Origin: an uncultured Dialister sp.
GTDB lineage: Bacteria > Bacillota > Negativicutes > Veillonellales > Dialisteraceae
Length of the DNA stretch: 23,294 nucleotides
Assembly (NCBI GenBank): GCA_934193095.1
Contig: CAKPUX010000031.1
Location: forward strand, 1-23,294
Direction of reading: 5' to 3'
The notes beneath the pieces are model-generated. The model was not told the origin of the DNA, made no database searches, and saw nothing but the letters and a program-made list of their open reading frames with translations. This document shows, one piece after another, positions 1 to 7,569 of the stretch. Each line of letters starts with the position of its first letter. Position 1 is the stretch's first letter. The translations under genes and the position numbers were made by a program.

Positions 1-18
1 AGTATATAAGGAGCATCG

Positions 19-1344
19 ATGTTTATCATTCCCTACCTGGTCCTTGCCGGGGTCGTTCTTCTGTTCTTTGCGGTGACCTGCCTCATGGTATTCGGACTGC
101 CCGGAAAGAAGAAAAATGCAGAACCCATCATGGCCGATCTGGATAAGACCATGGAAATTCCTACGATTTCTAAAGAAAAAGCAGCCGCTTCTCCGATCGC
201 CGGAAAGCCTGCCGTCGATGATGCGACAGAGATCCTTCCGATCATCGAAAAGGACGATGCCGAGGAAGAAAAGACGCGCGTCTTTGCCAAAAAGGATTTT
301 GAAAATACAGCGCCCTTTGAAGCTGTGGCTTCTGCGGAAAAGAGTCCCTTTCCGCCGGAGCCTGCGCCCAAGATCCTGGAGGACCACCCCAAGGTGGATA
401 CGCTCGAGGAGTATTTTGTCCGCCATTTCCTGAACCGTTATGGTGCTGTATCGCGGACGGTAGAGCAGGATACACGCAAAGTGACACATCATCTCATCGA
501 GAAGCTCGCCATGAGCGACCGGGAGCTGGTGGATACGCTGACACATATCATGGTGCAGGAAGCGATGCAGAATGCCCAGCGCACCTATGTCATGATGCCG
601 ACACCGGTCGTGCTCGCCATGGTCTCGGATGCTTTCTCGGATGTGGCGCATGGAAACAGGTCGGATACAAAGACCATCCTTGCCTACGATGCTCTGAAAG
701 CTATGCCGCGCATGGAGGAGACCGGATTCCACGCGTTGTCTTTGCTGCTCATTTTCCACTACTCCAGAAATACGGATAACGTGGATGCCCTACATCTCAA
801 AAAATATACAGAAAAGTACATCACGCCTTTTGTGGGCGAGCTTCCGAACGAATACAGCGGCTATCAGCAGCTCGAGTACCTGCACTGCATTTCTCTTGAA
901 AATAAAGAGGATCCTTTCGGACAGGTGCTGCATGATTCATATCCCTTCGTCTTTGCCTTCCGCGGCTGCATGAAGAGTGAGCTGGAAGCAGTGCGTCCTT
1001 CCTGGCCGGCCGGTGTCATTGTCAATAGCTTGTATAATTCCTACTACAAGCTGGCGGCTGTTGACGAAGCCATGCTGACATCACTTCTGGATGATCTTGG
1101 CATTGAGGATGCCGTCATGAGAAGTACCCTGCAGGCACTGACAGAGTCTCGTCCGGCGCCGTATGACAGGAAGGAAATGAGCTATATCCTTGGCCGCATT
1201 TCTCCGGATCTGGTCAAACTGCAGGATGCCTGGGATACGAGCCTCCTTCGCCGTTCGTCACTGACACTCATGGGCATGTACATCGCCAAGATCTGCATCC
1301 GTGAGACCATTGGCGAAGACTTCGACCTCAGCCACTGGATGTGA
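19..1344 (+). CDS. Membrane-anchored protein of unknown function
   Basis: I do not recognise this 441-residue protein. The start at 19 follows an AAGGAG at 8-13 with normal spacing. Residues about 5-27 form one very hydrophobic helix followed by a Gly-Lys-Lys-Lys positive patch, which suggests a single N-terminal membrane anchor with the rest in the cytoplasm. Residues about 35-125 are a low-complexity linker rich in Lys, Glu, Ala and Pro. Residues about 130-441 look like one helical globular domain without an obvious catalytic signature. A clear terminator follows about 100 bp downstream (1444-1469), so the gene ends a transcription unit. Its upstream partners lie outside the window. Coding is convincing from length, ribosome binding site and codon pattern. 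The function is unknown and I do not infer one. Confidence 0.85.
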   Translation: MFIIPYLVLAGVVLLFFAVTCLMVFGLPGKKKNAEPIMADLDKTMEIPTISKEKAAASPIAGKPAVDDATEILPIIEKDDAEEEKTRVFAKKDFENTAPFEAVASAEKSPFPPEPAPKILEDHPKVDTLEEYFVRHFLNRYGAVSRTVEQDTRKVTHHLIEKLAMSDRELVDTLTHIMVQEAMQNAQRTYVMMPTPVVLAMVSDAFSDVAHGNRSDTKTILAYDALKAMPRMEETGFHALSLLLIFHYSRNTDNVDALHLKKYTEKYITPFVGELPNEYSGYQQLEYLHCISLENKEDPFGQVLHDSYPFVFAFRGCMKSELEAVRPSWPAGVIVNSLYNSYYKLAAVDEAMLTSLLDDLGIEDAVMRSTLQALTESRPAPYDRKEMSYILGRISPDLVKLQDAWDTSLLRRSSLTLMGMYIAKICIRETIGEDFDLSHWM

Positions 1345-1443
1345 TGTGGCAGGCGATCGGGCCATGCCTTTTGAAAACTAGACAACTGCATGTATCATTG
1401 ATTCAATGCCGAATTTCACCCGTGGGGCGATTGTGCTTGAAGG

Positions 1444-1469
1444 AAATCTGCCCTTTGGGGCAGATTTTT
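1444..1469 (+). terminator. Intrinsic terminator after the first gene
   Basis: A perfect 10-bp stem, AAATCTGCCC (1444-1453) with GGGCAGATTT (1458-1467), closes a TTTG loop and runs into five T residues. It separates the unknown membrane protein from the serine dehydratase genes. Confidence 0.85.
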
Positions 1470-1536
1470 ATTATGGAATAAAGTCACCCGTACTTCCCGG
1501 ACTGATTTTACAGTTATAGGATAAGGAGAATGAGAA

Positions 1537-2199
1537 ATGGGAATTTTCGATATCATCGGTCCCGTCATGATCGGGCCATCCAGCTCACATACCGCAGGAG
1601 CGGCACGCATCGGGCAGGTCGCAGGCCGCATTCTGGGAGAACCTCTGAAAGAAGCGAAGATCACACTCTATGGTTCTTTTGCAAAAACAGGGAAAGGTCA
1701 TGGGACCGATCGTGCGCTGGCAGCAGGGCTGATGGGCTATGCGCCGGACAGCGGCTCCATCCGTGATGCACTGCACATTGCAGAAGAGAAGGAGATCCCG
1801 ATCTCCTTTGCCCTTTCCGAAGATGATATGGGGCATCCGAATGTGGCCAAGATCGAAGCCTACGGCAAAAATGGCGCGCATGTGACGGTCGTGGGCCGAT
1901 CGCTGGGGGGAGGTCGTGTGCTGATCACAGAAATCGATGGGTATCCTGTCGAGATCACGGGAGAAGAGTACACCTTCCTGACACGTCATCACGACGTACC
2001 GGGGATCGTGGCTGAGGTCTGCCGCGCGCTCGCTGCCGAAGAGATCAATATTTCCAATATGCGTCTTTTCCGCAAGGGAAAAGGGGATGAAGCAGTCATG
2101 ATCATCCATACGGACCAGTGCGTCTCGCAGAAGCTTGCTGACGAGATCGCCGCCTCGAATGCCAACATCGTGTACGCAATGGCAATGGATATTATCTAG
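1537..2199 (+). CDS. sdaAB: L-serine dehydratase, iron-sulfur-dependent, beta subunit
   Basis: This is the small subunit of the oxygen-sensitive two-subunit L-serine dehydratase, which converts L-serine to pyruvate and ammonia in the cytoplasm. The 220 residues match the usual family length. Residues 8-26 carry the hallmark Gly-Pro-Ser-Ser-Ser-His-Thr-Ala-Gly segment of the beta domain. A C-terminal ACT domain (about 145-220, with a His-His-Asp-Val-Pro-Gly-Ile core) is typical of serine sensing or assembly in these enzymes. The start at 1537 has AAGGAG at 1523-1528. The alpha subunit gene follows, but only after a 295-bp gap holding a MITE-like element. The TAG stop (2197-2199) overlaps the left boundary of that element, so the insertion may have shaped the last codons. 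The C-terminus still looks a normal length. Confidence 0.95.
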   Translation: MGIFDIIGPVMIGPSSSHTAGAARIGQVAGRILGEPLKEAKITLYGSFAKTGKGHGTDRALAAGLMGYAPDSGSIRDALHIAEEKEIPISFALSEDDMGHPNVAKIEAYGKNGAHVTVVGRSLGGGRVLITEIDGYPVEITGEEYTFLTRHHDVPGIVAEVCRALAAEEINISNMRLFRKGKGDEAVMIIHTDQCVSQKLADEIAASNANIVYAMAMDII

Positions 2200-2359
2200 G
2201 GAAACGTTGATTTAATCGCAGAGTCAGCTTTTACAAGAATTTTTATACATAGCTTCGTCATAGCCTTCCTTAAATAGCTCGCTATTCGCGTCAGGTTATT
2301 CCTCGCTATGCATAAAAATTCAAGAGTAAAATCTGACAACGATTTAATCAATGTTTCCC
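2199..2359. mobile_element. MITE-like palindromic element, copy 1
   Basis: This 161-bp non-coding element begins GGGAAACGTTGATT and ends in the near-complement AATCAATGTTTCCC. It is flanked by CTA on the left and TAG on the right. A TA target duplication is the simplest reading, and a 4-bp CTAG duplication is also possible. The two arms are imperfectly complementary throughout, with AATAGC-TCGC-TATT near the centre, so the whole element can fold into one long hairpin. It has no transposase and would need one supplied in trans. A same-orientation relative lies at 18265-18426 and a short inverted derivative at 3498-3544. It separates sdaAB from sdaAA. Confidence 0.8.
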
Positions 2360-2387
2360 TAGAAATTCAGGGAGGAGACAGTGAGAA

Positions 2388-2492
2388 ATGATGGCGGGTG
2401 ATGCCATTCCGTTTTGCGCTGCCTGTCCCTCTGGAACTATTGCACCTCTCGATCTGCCAATAACCATCACTAAGTCCATTCCAAGGAGATAA
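2388..2492 (+). CDS. Possible 34-residue upstream ORF before sdaAA
   Basis: A short reading frame starts at one of two adjacent ATG codons (2388, 2391), 12 nt after a GGAGG at 2371-2375. It ends with TAA at 2490-2492, two bases before the sdaAA start. It contains a Cys-Ala-Ala-Cys segment and no recognisable domain. Its stop overlaps the sdaAA ribosome binding region, which would allow translational coupling. It could equally be chance sequence in a gap rearranged by the neighbouring element. I do not infer a function. Confidence 0.25.
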   Translation: MMAGDAIPFCAACPSGTIAPLDLPITITKSIPRR

Positions 2493-2494
2493 AC

Positions 2495-3382
2495 ATGCTT
2501 ACTTACCATACATTATCTGAATTTTTTGCTGCCGCTGATGCGGCGCACTGTGCTCCGGGGGAGCTTGCCTGCCGCCAAGAGGCAGAGGAGAGTGGAAAGT
2601 CTTTTGAGGACGTCTGGGAACGTATGAAAGACATGATCCCTATTTTCCGGCAGTCGATCCAGGAAGGACTGTCCGATACGGCGAAGTCTTCGAGCGGCCT
2701 CGTCGGAGGCGATGCCAATCGCCTTTTCCAAGGCAAGATGCATTTCCTCTCTCCGGCCTGTCAGCGCGCGGCAGCATATGCCGTTGCGACAGCGGAAGCG
2801 AATGCCAAGATGTATCGCATCGTGGCGTGTCCTACAGCAGGCTCCTGCGGCATTCTGCCTGCGGTACTGGCTGCGGTCTCGGAAGAAGTGAATGCCACCA
2901 TGAATGACATGACGCGAGCACTTTTTACGGCAGGCGCGATCGGTAAGGTCGTGGCAGAGAAGGCATCGATCGCAGGGGCGGTCGGAGGCTGCCAGGCGGA
3001 ATGCGGCACTGCGGCTGCGATGGCGGCAGCGGCGGCTGTGGACCTTTTGGGCGGGACGAATGCACAGATGGCGGATGCCTTCGCGCTCGCGCTGAAAAAT
3101 ATCCTGGGTCTGGTCTGTGACCCGGTCGGCGGACTTGTCGAAGTCCCCTGCGTGAAGCGGAATGCGTTCCATGCCGTCCACGCTCTGGTTGCGGTGGAAA
3201 TGGTCATGAATGGGGTCCGAAGTGCCATTCCTGCAGATGAAGTCATTTCTGCCATGGCGGATGTGGGGCGCAGGCTTCCTGTCGAGCTCAAGGAAACCAG
3301 CCGCGCTGGTCTTGCGATGACAGAGACCGGTAAGCGCATCCAAGCAAAGCTCGATGAAAAAGCAAAACATCTTGGCTGCTAG
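2495..3382 (+). CDS. sdaAA: L-serine dehydratase, iron-sulfur-dependent, alpha subunit
   Basis: This is the catalytic large subunit partnering SdaAB in serine deamination to pyruvate. It is 295 residues long, typical for the split form of the enzyme. Visible family marks are Ser-Ser-Gly-Leu-Val-Gly-Gly-Asp near 66-73, Pro-Thr-Ala-Gly-Ser-Cys-Gly at 113-119, Gly-Gly-Cys-Gln-Ala-Glu-Cys at 164-170 and Cys-Asp-Pro-Val-Gly-Gly from 208. Cys166/170, Cys208 and Cys219 are the candidate ligands for the oxygen-labile 4Fe-4S cluster. The start at 2495 has AAGGAG at 2483-2488. The beta subunit gene lies upstream, as expected for this pair. The 295-bp separation is unusual and is caused largely by the MITE-like insertion. 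A terminator follows at 3437-3465. Confidence 0.95.
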   Translation: MLTYHTLSEFFAAADAAHCAPGELACRQEAEESGKSFEDVWERMKDMIPIFRQSIQEGLSDTAKSSSGLVGGDANRLFQGKMHFLSPACQRAAAYAVATAEANAKMYRIVACPTAGSCGILPAVLAAVSEEVNATMNDMTRALFTAGAIGKVVAEKASIAGAVGGCQAECGTAAAMAAAAAVDLLGGTNAQMADAFALALKNILGLVCDPVGGLVEVPCVKRNAFHAVHALVAVEMVMNGVRSAIPADEVISAMADVGRRLPVELKETSRAGLAMTETGKRIQAKLDEKAKHLGC

Positions 3383-3436
3383 TAATAGACAGCCTGCGTT
3401 CTCTCCGAAAGACAGCGATGGGGAGCGTATCGGTCA

Positions 3437-3465
3437 GAGGAGTCCGGACGTCGGATTCCTCTTTT
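3437..3465 (+). terminator. Intrinsic terminator after sdaAA
   Basis: GAGGAGTCCG (3437-3446) pairs with CGGATTCCTC (3452-3461), with one G-T wobble, around a 5-nt loop. A T-run at 3460-3465 follows. It ends the serine dehydratase unit. Confidence 0.75.
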
Positions 3466-3497
3466 CACGTGCAGTGATTCATGATAAAATGAGACTA

Positions 3498-3544
3498 GGG
3501 AAACACTGATTAAAGCTGACTCTGCGATTGAATCAGCGTTTCCC
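3498..3544. mobile_element. MITE-like element, copy 2 (47-bp internal deletion)
   Basis: Only the two ends of the family remain: GGGAAACACTGATT at the left and AATCAGCGTTTCCC at the right, flanked by CTA and TAG. The right part (GCTGACTCTGCGATTGAATC) is the complement of the left end of copy 1, so this copy is inverted relative to copies 1 and 3. It has lost about 115 bp of centre. It sits 83 bp upstream of cdaA, inside what should be its leader. Confidence 0.75.
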
Positions 3545-3626
3545 TAGGTAAGCCTGAAGAAATTGTTTTCAAAGGCGGGCCTCTCCGAAGGCGATATCGC
3601 TCTGCTTATTTTTATGAGGTACTACT

Positions 3627-4451
3627 ATGTCAAGTCAGATACAGGGACTCTTTATGACCATGCGGCTTTGGGATGTGCTGGACATCCTGGTAGTCGCTTT
3701 TTTCTTATACCGTATTTACATCCTGATCCGGGATACCCGAGCGACAGCTCTTCTGAAAGGGCTGATATTTCTCGGGCTTTTTACCGTGCTGGCGGGATGG
3801 CTGCAGCTGCATGTAGTCAGCTGGATCCTGGATAAACTGATGACTGTCCTCATCGTTGCTCTTCCGGTCGTTTTTCAGCCGGAGCTGCGCCGGGCGCTGG
3901 AGCAGATCGGCCGCGGGAAATTCTATGTTTCCTCCCGCATGATGAATGAGATCGAGTGGGATCACGTGATCGATGATGTTGTCGATGCGGCCATGGTCAT
4001 GTCCGCGAATAAGATCGGCGCCCTTATCGTTTTCGAGCGAAGCGTCGGTCTCGATGATCGCATCGATACGGGCATTCGCATCGAGGGGCTGGTGTCCAAG
4101 GAGCTTTTGGGAAATATTTTCATCGTGAATACCCCGCTGCACGATGGTGCGGTCATCATCCGTGAGAACCGTGTCATGGCGGCAGGCTGTCTGCTCCCGC
4201 TGACACGCGATCACAGCCTTTCTTCCGAACTGGGTACCCGCCATAGAGCGGCTATCGGGATGAGCGAACAGGCAGACTGTGTCGTGGTGGTCGTCAGCGA
4301 AGAGACGGGCATCGTATCCTACACCTATGGTGGTCATATTTATCGTGGTCAGGATGCAGAGAGTCTTAGAAATATCCTTCGCAACTACCTGATGCAAGGC
4401 AAGCCGAAGAATGTCAGTGATGTATTACAGAAATGGAGCCCCCTGAAATGA
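3627..4451 (+). CDS. cdaA: Diadenylate cyclase CdaA
   Basis: This membrane-bound enzyme makes cyclic di-AMP from two ATP. The 274 residues match CdaA. Three hydrophobic helices occupy about 16-34, 42-59 and 65-82. They are followed by the DAC domain (about 100-260), which carries the catalytic Asp-Gly-Ala (173-175) and Arg-His-Arg (205-207) motifs. The start at 3627 is supported by GAGGT at 3616-3620 and by the usual distance to the first helix. The stop overlaps the next start (ATGA at 4448-4451), so translation is coupled to cdaR. glmM follows. The cdaA-cdaR-glmM order is the conserved one in Bacillota, where the three proteins interact and c-di-AMP is tied to potassium and cell-wall homeostasis. 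Nothing essential is missing. Confidence 0.97.
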   Translation: MSSQIQGLFMTMRLWDVLDILVVAFFLYRIYILIRDTRATALLKGLIFLGLFTVLAGWLQLHVVSWILDKLMTVLIVALPVVFQPELRRALEQIGRGKFYVSSRMMNEIEWDHVIDDVVDAAMVMSANKIGALIVFERSVGLDDRIDTGIRIEGLVSKELLGNIFIVNTPLHDGAVIIRENRVMAAGCLLPLTRDHSLSSELGTRHRAAIGMSEQADCVVVVVSEETGIVSYTYGGHIYRGQDAESLRNILRNYLMQGKPKNVSDVLQKWSPLK

Positions 4452-5368
4452 GATTTGCCAAACATGAGTGGTGGCTGCCCAAAATCTTCTGTCTGATCGC
4501 AGCCTGCGCCCTTTGGGTGTACGTGATGAATGAACAGAATCCGATGGTGGAGAATACCTACACGGTCCCCGTGGAAGTCAGAAATCTGGATCGCTCGCTG
4601 GTGGCGACCAATGTGCCTCACAAAGTCAAGGCAAAGATCCGCATGCCGAGGAGCGATATGGTCTATATGCGTTCAGATAACATCAAAGCCTATGTGGACC
4701 TTTCTGGTCTTACCGATGGCGATTTCCCGAATACGAAGATCCATATCTCCGTACCGGGGGATGAATCCGTCATCTCGGTCACGCCGGAGTATTTTGACCT
4801 CAATATCGACACCTATGCCGTGAAGACACTTCCTGCCGTGATCGAAGTCTTCGGTACACCGGATGCGAATTTCTCAGTCGAAAGCCGCAAAGCGACACCG
4901 GACACGATCACGATCGCGGGAAGCTCTTCCAAGATCGCAGAGGCGGATCGCGCCGTGGTCTCTGTCAATATATCCGGCAAGGACAAGAACTTTGTGGAAT
5001 TTGACAGCGTGAATGTACTTGATGCAGATGGCAATACCGTCACCGGTCTTGATGTGATGCCGAGCCAGGTCCGCATCAATGTAAAGATGAAGGAGGAAAC
5101 AAGGATCGGCAACCTGCCGATGAAGGCGGAAACGACAGGTGAACCGGCCAAAGGATACAAGGTGGGTAAGATCACCATTGATCCGCCTGTCGCTACACTG
5201 ACTGCGCCGATCAGTTACTTCGAAAAAAACAGTGTACTGAGTCTTGATCCTATCGACGTCACAGGGGCCAGGGATACGATCCGGAAGACCGTGACCATCC
5301 CGAAGCCCGCAGGCGGCAGTACCACTGTTTCACAGACGACTGTCACGATAGAAATAGATAAGGATTAA
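4448..5368 (+). CDS. cdaR: CdaA regulatory protein with YbbR repeats
   Basis: This 306-residue protein has one N-terminal membrane helix (about 11-27). An extracytoplasmic part follows, made of tandem beta-rich YbbR-like repeats (roughly 35-110, 115-200 and 205-300). In relatives, CdaR binds CdaA at the membrane and modulates c-di-AMP synthesis. I chose the ATG at 4448, which overlaps the cdaA stop and has GGAG at 4435-4438 upstream. An in-frame ATG at 4433 would add five residues but has no binding site. It has no enzymatic motif, as expected. glmM lies 132 bp downstream and has its own promoter. Confidence 0.93.
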   Translation: MRFAKHEWWLPKIFCLIAACALWVYVMNEQNPMVENTYTVPVEVRNLDRSLVATNVPHKVKAKIRMPRSDMVYMRSDNIKAYVDLSGLTDGDFPNTKIHISVPGDESVISVTPEYFDLNIDTYAVKTLPAVIEVFGTPDANFSVESRKATPDTITIAGSSSKIAEADRAVVSVNISGKDKNFVEFDSVNVLDADGNTVTGLDVMPSQVRINVKMKEETRIGNLPMKAETTGEPAKGYKVGKITIDPPVATLTAPISYFEKNSVLSLDPIDVTGARDTIRKTVTIPKPAGGSTTVSQTTVTIEIDKD

Positions 5369-5435
5369 AGAGACACCGGTCCTGCCGGATCCTGCAATTT
5401 GAGCCGCATTTCTCCGGCGTCCATTTCTCGCCCTG

Positions 5436-5464
5436 TTGACGAAATGGTCCCTTCGCGGTAGAAT
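5436..5464 (+). promoter_or_regulatory. Sigma-70-type promoter for glmM
   Basis: TTGACG (5436-5441) and TAGAAT (5459-5464) are separated by exactly 17 bp, about 37 bp upstream of the glmM start. This would let glmM be transcribed independently of cdaA-cdaR. Confidence 0.7.
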
Positions 5465-5500
5465 ACGAAAGTTATCAAGAAATTATTGGGAGGAAATAAA

Positions 5501-6850
5501 ATGGTTACATTGTTTGGTACCGATGGTGTGCGTGGACTCGTAAATTCCACATTGATGCCGGAGCTGGCGTACCAGCTCGGACGCGCGGCAGGCGCGTACT
5601 TCTGCAAGGCCAGCGGTAAGCATCGATTCCTGATCGGTATGGATACCCGCATTTCCGGCTCCATGCTGACGGCGGCTCTTTCTGCCGGTCTTTGTGCATC
5701 CGGCGTTGATGTCGATCTTGCAGGCGTCATTCCGACACCGGGCATTGCCTACCTCACCCGCACGGAAGGCTATGATGCCGGCGTCATGATCTCTGCTTCA
5801 CACAATCCATTCCCAGATAATGGAATCAAGTTCTTTGATAAAAATGGCTATAAGCTGCCAGATGAGACTGAGGAAGATATCGAAAATATCCTTCGTCATG
5901 ATGAAGAGATCCCGCGTCCGACAGGGGATAAGATCGGTGTGATCTCGCACCGCCCCGAGCTGGCCGATAAGTACAGAGCACATGTCCTTTCGACTGTGCA
6001 GGGCGATTTCAAAGGTCTTAAGATCGTGACGGACTCTGCGAATGGCGCAGCGAGTGATTTCCTGCCGGCGATGCTGGAAGAGCTTGGGGCAGAAGTCACT
6101 GCGATCTTCCATGAACCAAATGGTGTGAATATCAATAACGGCTGCGGCTCCACGCATATCGAGACACTGCAGAAGAAGGTCTTGGAGCTTGGCGCGGACT
6201 GCGGCATCGCCAATGACGGCGATGCAGACCGCTGTCTCTTTGTCGATGAAAAAGGACAGGTCATGGACGGTGACCATCTGATGCTCATCAATGCCCTCCA
6301 GATGAAGAAAGAAGGACGTCTTCATGAGAATATGGTCGTCGGCACTGTCATGAGCAATCTTGGCTTTGGCAAAGCCCTGAAGGAAAACGGCTGTCAGACG
6401 GTATCCACGCAGGTGGGCGACCGCTATGTTCTTGAAGAAATGCTGAAGCATGACTACTCCATCGGCGGTGAACAGTCCGGCCATATCATTTTCCCAGAAT
6501 TCAATACGACAGGCGACGGCCTCATCACTGCGGTGCAGACGCTGAAGGTCCTGCGCGAATCCGGAAAGACCATGTCCGAACTCAATCACCTCATGGTCAC
6601 ATATCCACAGATCCTCAAAAATGTCGAGGTCTACAGCAAGAATGGCTGGGAAGACAATGAACTCATCCGTGACTCCATCCGTGCTGCTGAAGAAGAACTC
6701 GGCAGCGATGGCCGCATCCTCGTCCGTGCATCCGGCACGGAGCCGCTCATCCGTGTCATGGGGGAGGGCAAGGAGATCAATCAGCTTGAACGGATCATTG
6801 ATGACATTGCCTCCGTCGTAGAGCATGAGCTCGGAGTGGAGAATAACTAA
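5501..6850 (+). CDS. glmM: Phosphoglucosamine mutase
   Basis: It interconverts glucosamine-6-phosphate and glucosamine-1-phosphate, the step before UDP-GlcNAc for peptidoglycan. The 449 residues are normal length. The catalytic phosphoserine is Ser100 in Ser-Ala-Ser-His-Asn-Pro, and the metal site Asp-Gly-Asp-Ala-Asp-Arg is at 239-244. The sugar loop Gly-Glu-Gln-Ser-Gly-His and the C-terminal phosphate-binding Arg-Ala-Ser-Gly-Thr-Glu-Pro are both present. I chose the ATG at 5501, which has GGGAGG at 5488-5493. A TTG at 5486 lies in frame but overlaps that binding site. It is the third gene of the cda cluster. In other Bacillota GlmM binds and inhibits CdaA. No terminator is visible, and repeat sequence starts three bases after the stop. 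Confidence 0.97.
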   Translation: MVTLFGTDGVRGLVNSTLMPELAYQLGRAAGAYFCKASGKHRFLIGMDTRISGSMLTAALSAGLCASGVDVDLAGVIPTPGIAYLTRTEGYDAGVMISASHNPFPDNGIKFFDKNGYKLPDETEEDIENILRHDEEIPRPTGDKIGVISHRPELADKYRAHVLSTVQGDFKGLKIVTDSANGAASDFLPAMLEELGAEVTAIFHEPNGVNINNGCGSTHIETLQKKVLELGADCGIANDGDADRCLFVDEKGQVMDGDHLMLINALQMKKEGRLHENMVVGTVMSNLGFGKALKENGCQTVSTQVGDRYVLEEMLKHDYSIGGEQSGHIIFPEFNTTGDGLITAVQTLKVLRESGKTMSELNHLMVTYPQILKNVEVYSKNGWEDNELIRDSIRAAEEELGSDGRILVRASGTEPLIRVMGEGKEINQLERIIDDIASVVEHELGVENN

Positions 6851-6852
6851 AA

Positions 6853-7030
6853 GGGTTCGACGGGTTCAACAGGTTCAGAGGGTTCAACGGGGGTGGTGCG
6901 GCGTATAAAAATCAGAAGCGCCGCGAAGTATAAATGGGGCGATGCCCGAAGGCAGCATTCAAGTCACTAGTCACTAGTCACCAGTCACTCGAGGCTCCTA
7001 ATTCCTGGCCACTAATCCCTGATCCCTGCT
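6853..7030 (+). repeat. Composite intergenic repeat, unit 1
   Basis: The modules in order are four 9-bp units of the form GGGTTCNAC (6853-6888), a hairpin GCGGCG/CGCCGC around an A/T-rich loop (6898-6924), the block GGGGCGATGCCCGAA (from about 6936), and degenerate 7-bp units TAGTCAC drifting into TAATCCC (6962-7027). The same modules recur at 7046-7291, 18430-18655, 19857-20077 and 22069-22250. No convincing gene lies here. Confidence 0.8.
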
Positions 7031-7045
7031 TTCAAACTTAGCCTC

Positions 7046-7291
7046 TGGGGCGTTGATTGCGTGCGAAAGAGGTTCAGCGGGTTCTATGGGTTCTACGGGT
7101 TCAACGGGGGCGGTGCGGCGCAAATAATAGTGAAGCGCCGCAGAATTTTGATAGCGCTTCGCGCTGTCGTCATCTCGAGCGTAGCCGAGAGATCTTCCTT
7201 GCAGAACGGTCAGTGTACCAACTGCGCTATTTCAATCACCGCTTTCTCCTAATCCCTAGCTACCAGTCACCAGTCACTAGTTACTAGTCAC
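7046..7291 (+). repeat. Composite intergenic repeat, unit 2
   Basis: It opens with TTGATTGCGTGCGAAAGAGG, then four 9-bp units (7070-7105) and a hairpin GCGGCGC (7115-7121) with GCGCCGC (7135-7141). The block AATTTTGATAGCGCTTCGCG follows, then a self-complementary ATCTCGAGCGTAGCCGAGAGAT (7171-7192, in two parts). The unit ends with 7-bp TAATCCC/CAGTCAC units (about 7247-7291). An inverted, diverged copy of its first part is at 19911-20030. A stretch near 7205-7235 resembles a tRNA D-arm on the minus strand but is incomplete. Confidence 0.75.
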
Positions 7292-7300
7292 GAAATCCCC

Positions 7301-7330
7301 TTGACAGAATATCCCTATTCCATCTATAAT
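7301..7330 (+). promoter_or_regulatory. Consensus promoter of the cysS leader
   Basis: TTGACA (7301-7306) and TATAAT (7325-7330) both match the sigma-70 consensus perfectly, with 18 bp between them. Transcription should start near 7337, giving a leader of about 635 nt before cysS. Confidence 0.85.
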
Positions 7331-7336
7331 AATCAA

Positions 7337-7569
7337 TAAGCATCACAGGTCTGTGGCTGAAAGTCGATGGCAGTCGCAGCCAAAACGATCCACGTAACGC
7401 AGTCAAAAGGGCTGCTGAGCATGGTGCGGTTTAGAAGTAAGTCCTGCCGGGAAAACCGAGAGAGTGAGTTGTGAGAGGCGAGCGCCGGGTAGCTAAAGCT
7501 CCAGCAGGCGAGTGTGGGGTCAAAAGCCAGGTCAGCTGTAGATGCTTCATTTGTCAATATCATATGCAG
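7337..7569 (+). ncRNA. Structured leader segment upstream of the T-box, unidentified
   Basis: About 230 nt between the promoter and the T-box proper contain local stems: TGGCTG/CAGCCA (7354-7382), GCAGTC/GGCTGC (about 7399-7415) and CCTGC/GCAGG (7443-7508). It also has AGTA (7436-7439) followed 23 nt later by AGAGAG (7459-7464). In the T-box downstream the same two motifs are 21 nt apart (7585 and 7606). This hints at a degenerate tandem Stem I. I see no second antiterminator or terminator and match it to no riboswitch class I know. Confidence 0.4.

Noticed and set aside
5372..5390. Terminator after cdaR
   Set aside because: CCGG/CCGG gives only a short hairpin and there is no T-run.
6962..7027. 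CRISPR array
   Set aside because: The repeated units are contiguous 7-mers with no unique spacers of constant length, and no cas gene is in the window.
7200..7245. tRNA gene on the minus strand
   Set aside because: The complement contains ATAGCGCAGTTGGTA, like a D-arm, but the D-stem does not close and no anticodon arm or T-arm follows. At most a tRNA-derived fragment within the repeat cassette.
7057..7287. Protein-coding gene in the repeat region
   Set aside because: The open frames there are made of 9-bp and 7-bp repeat units, lack a ribosome binding site and end within the arrays.
7337..7569. Cobalamin or SAM riboswitch
   Set aside because: A few short motifs (AAGCCAGG, GCTAAAGCTCCAGCAG) look similar, but the ordered conserved cores of those classes are missing.
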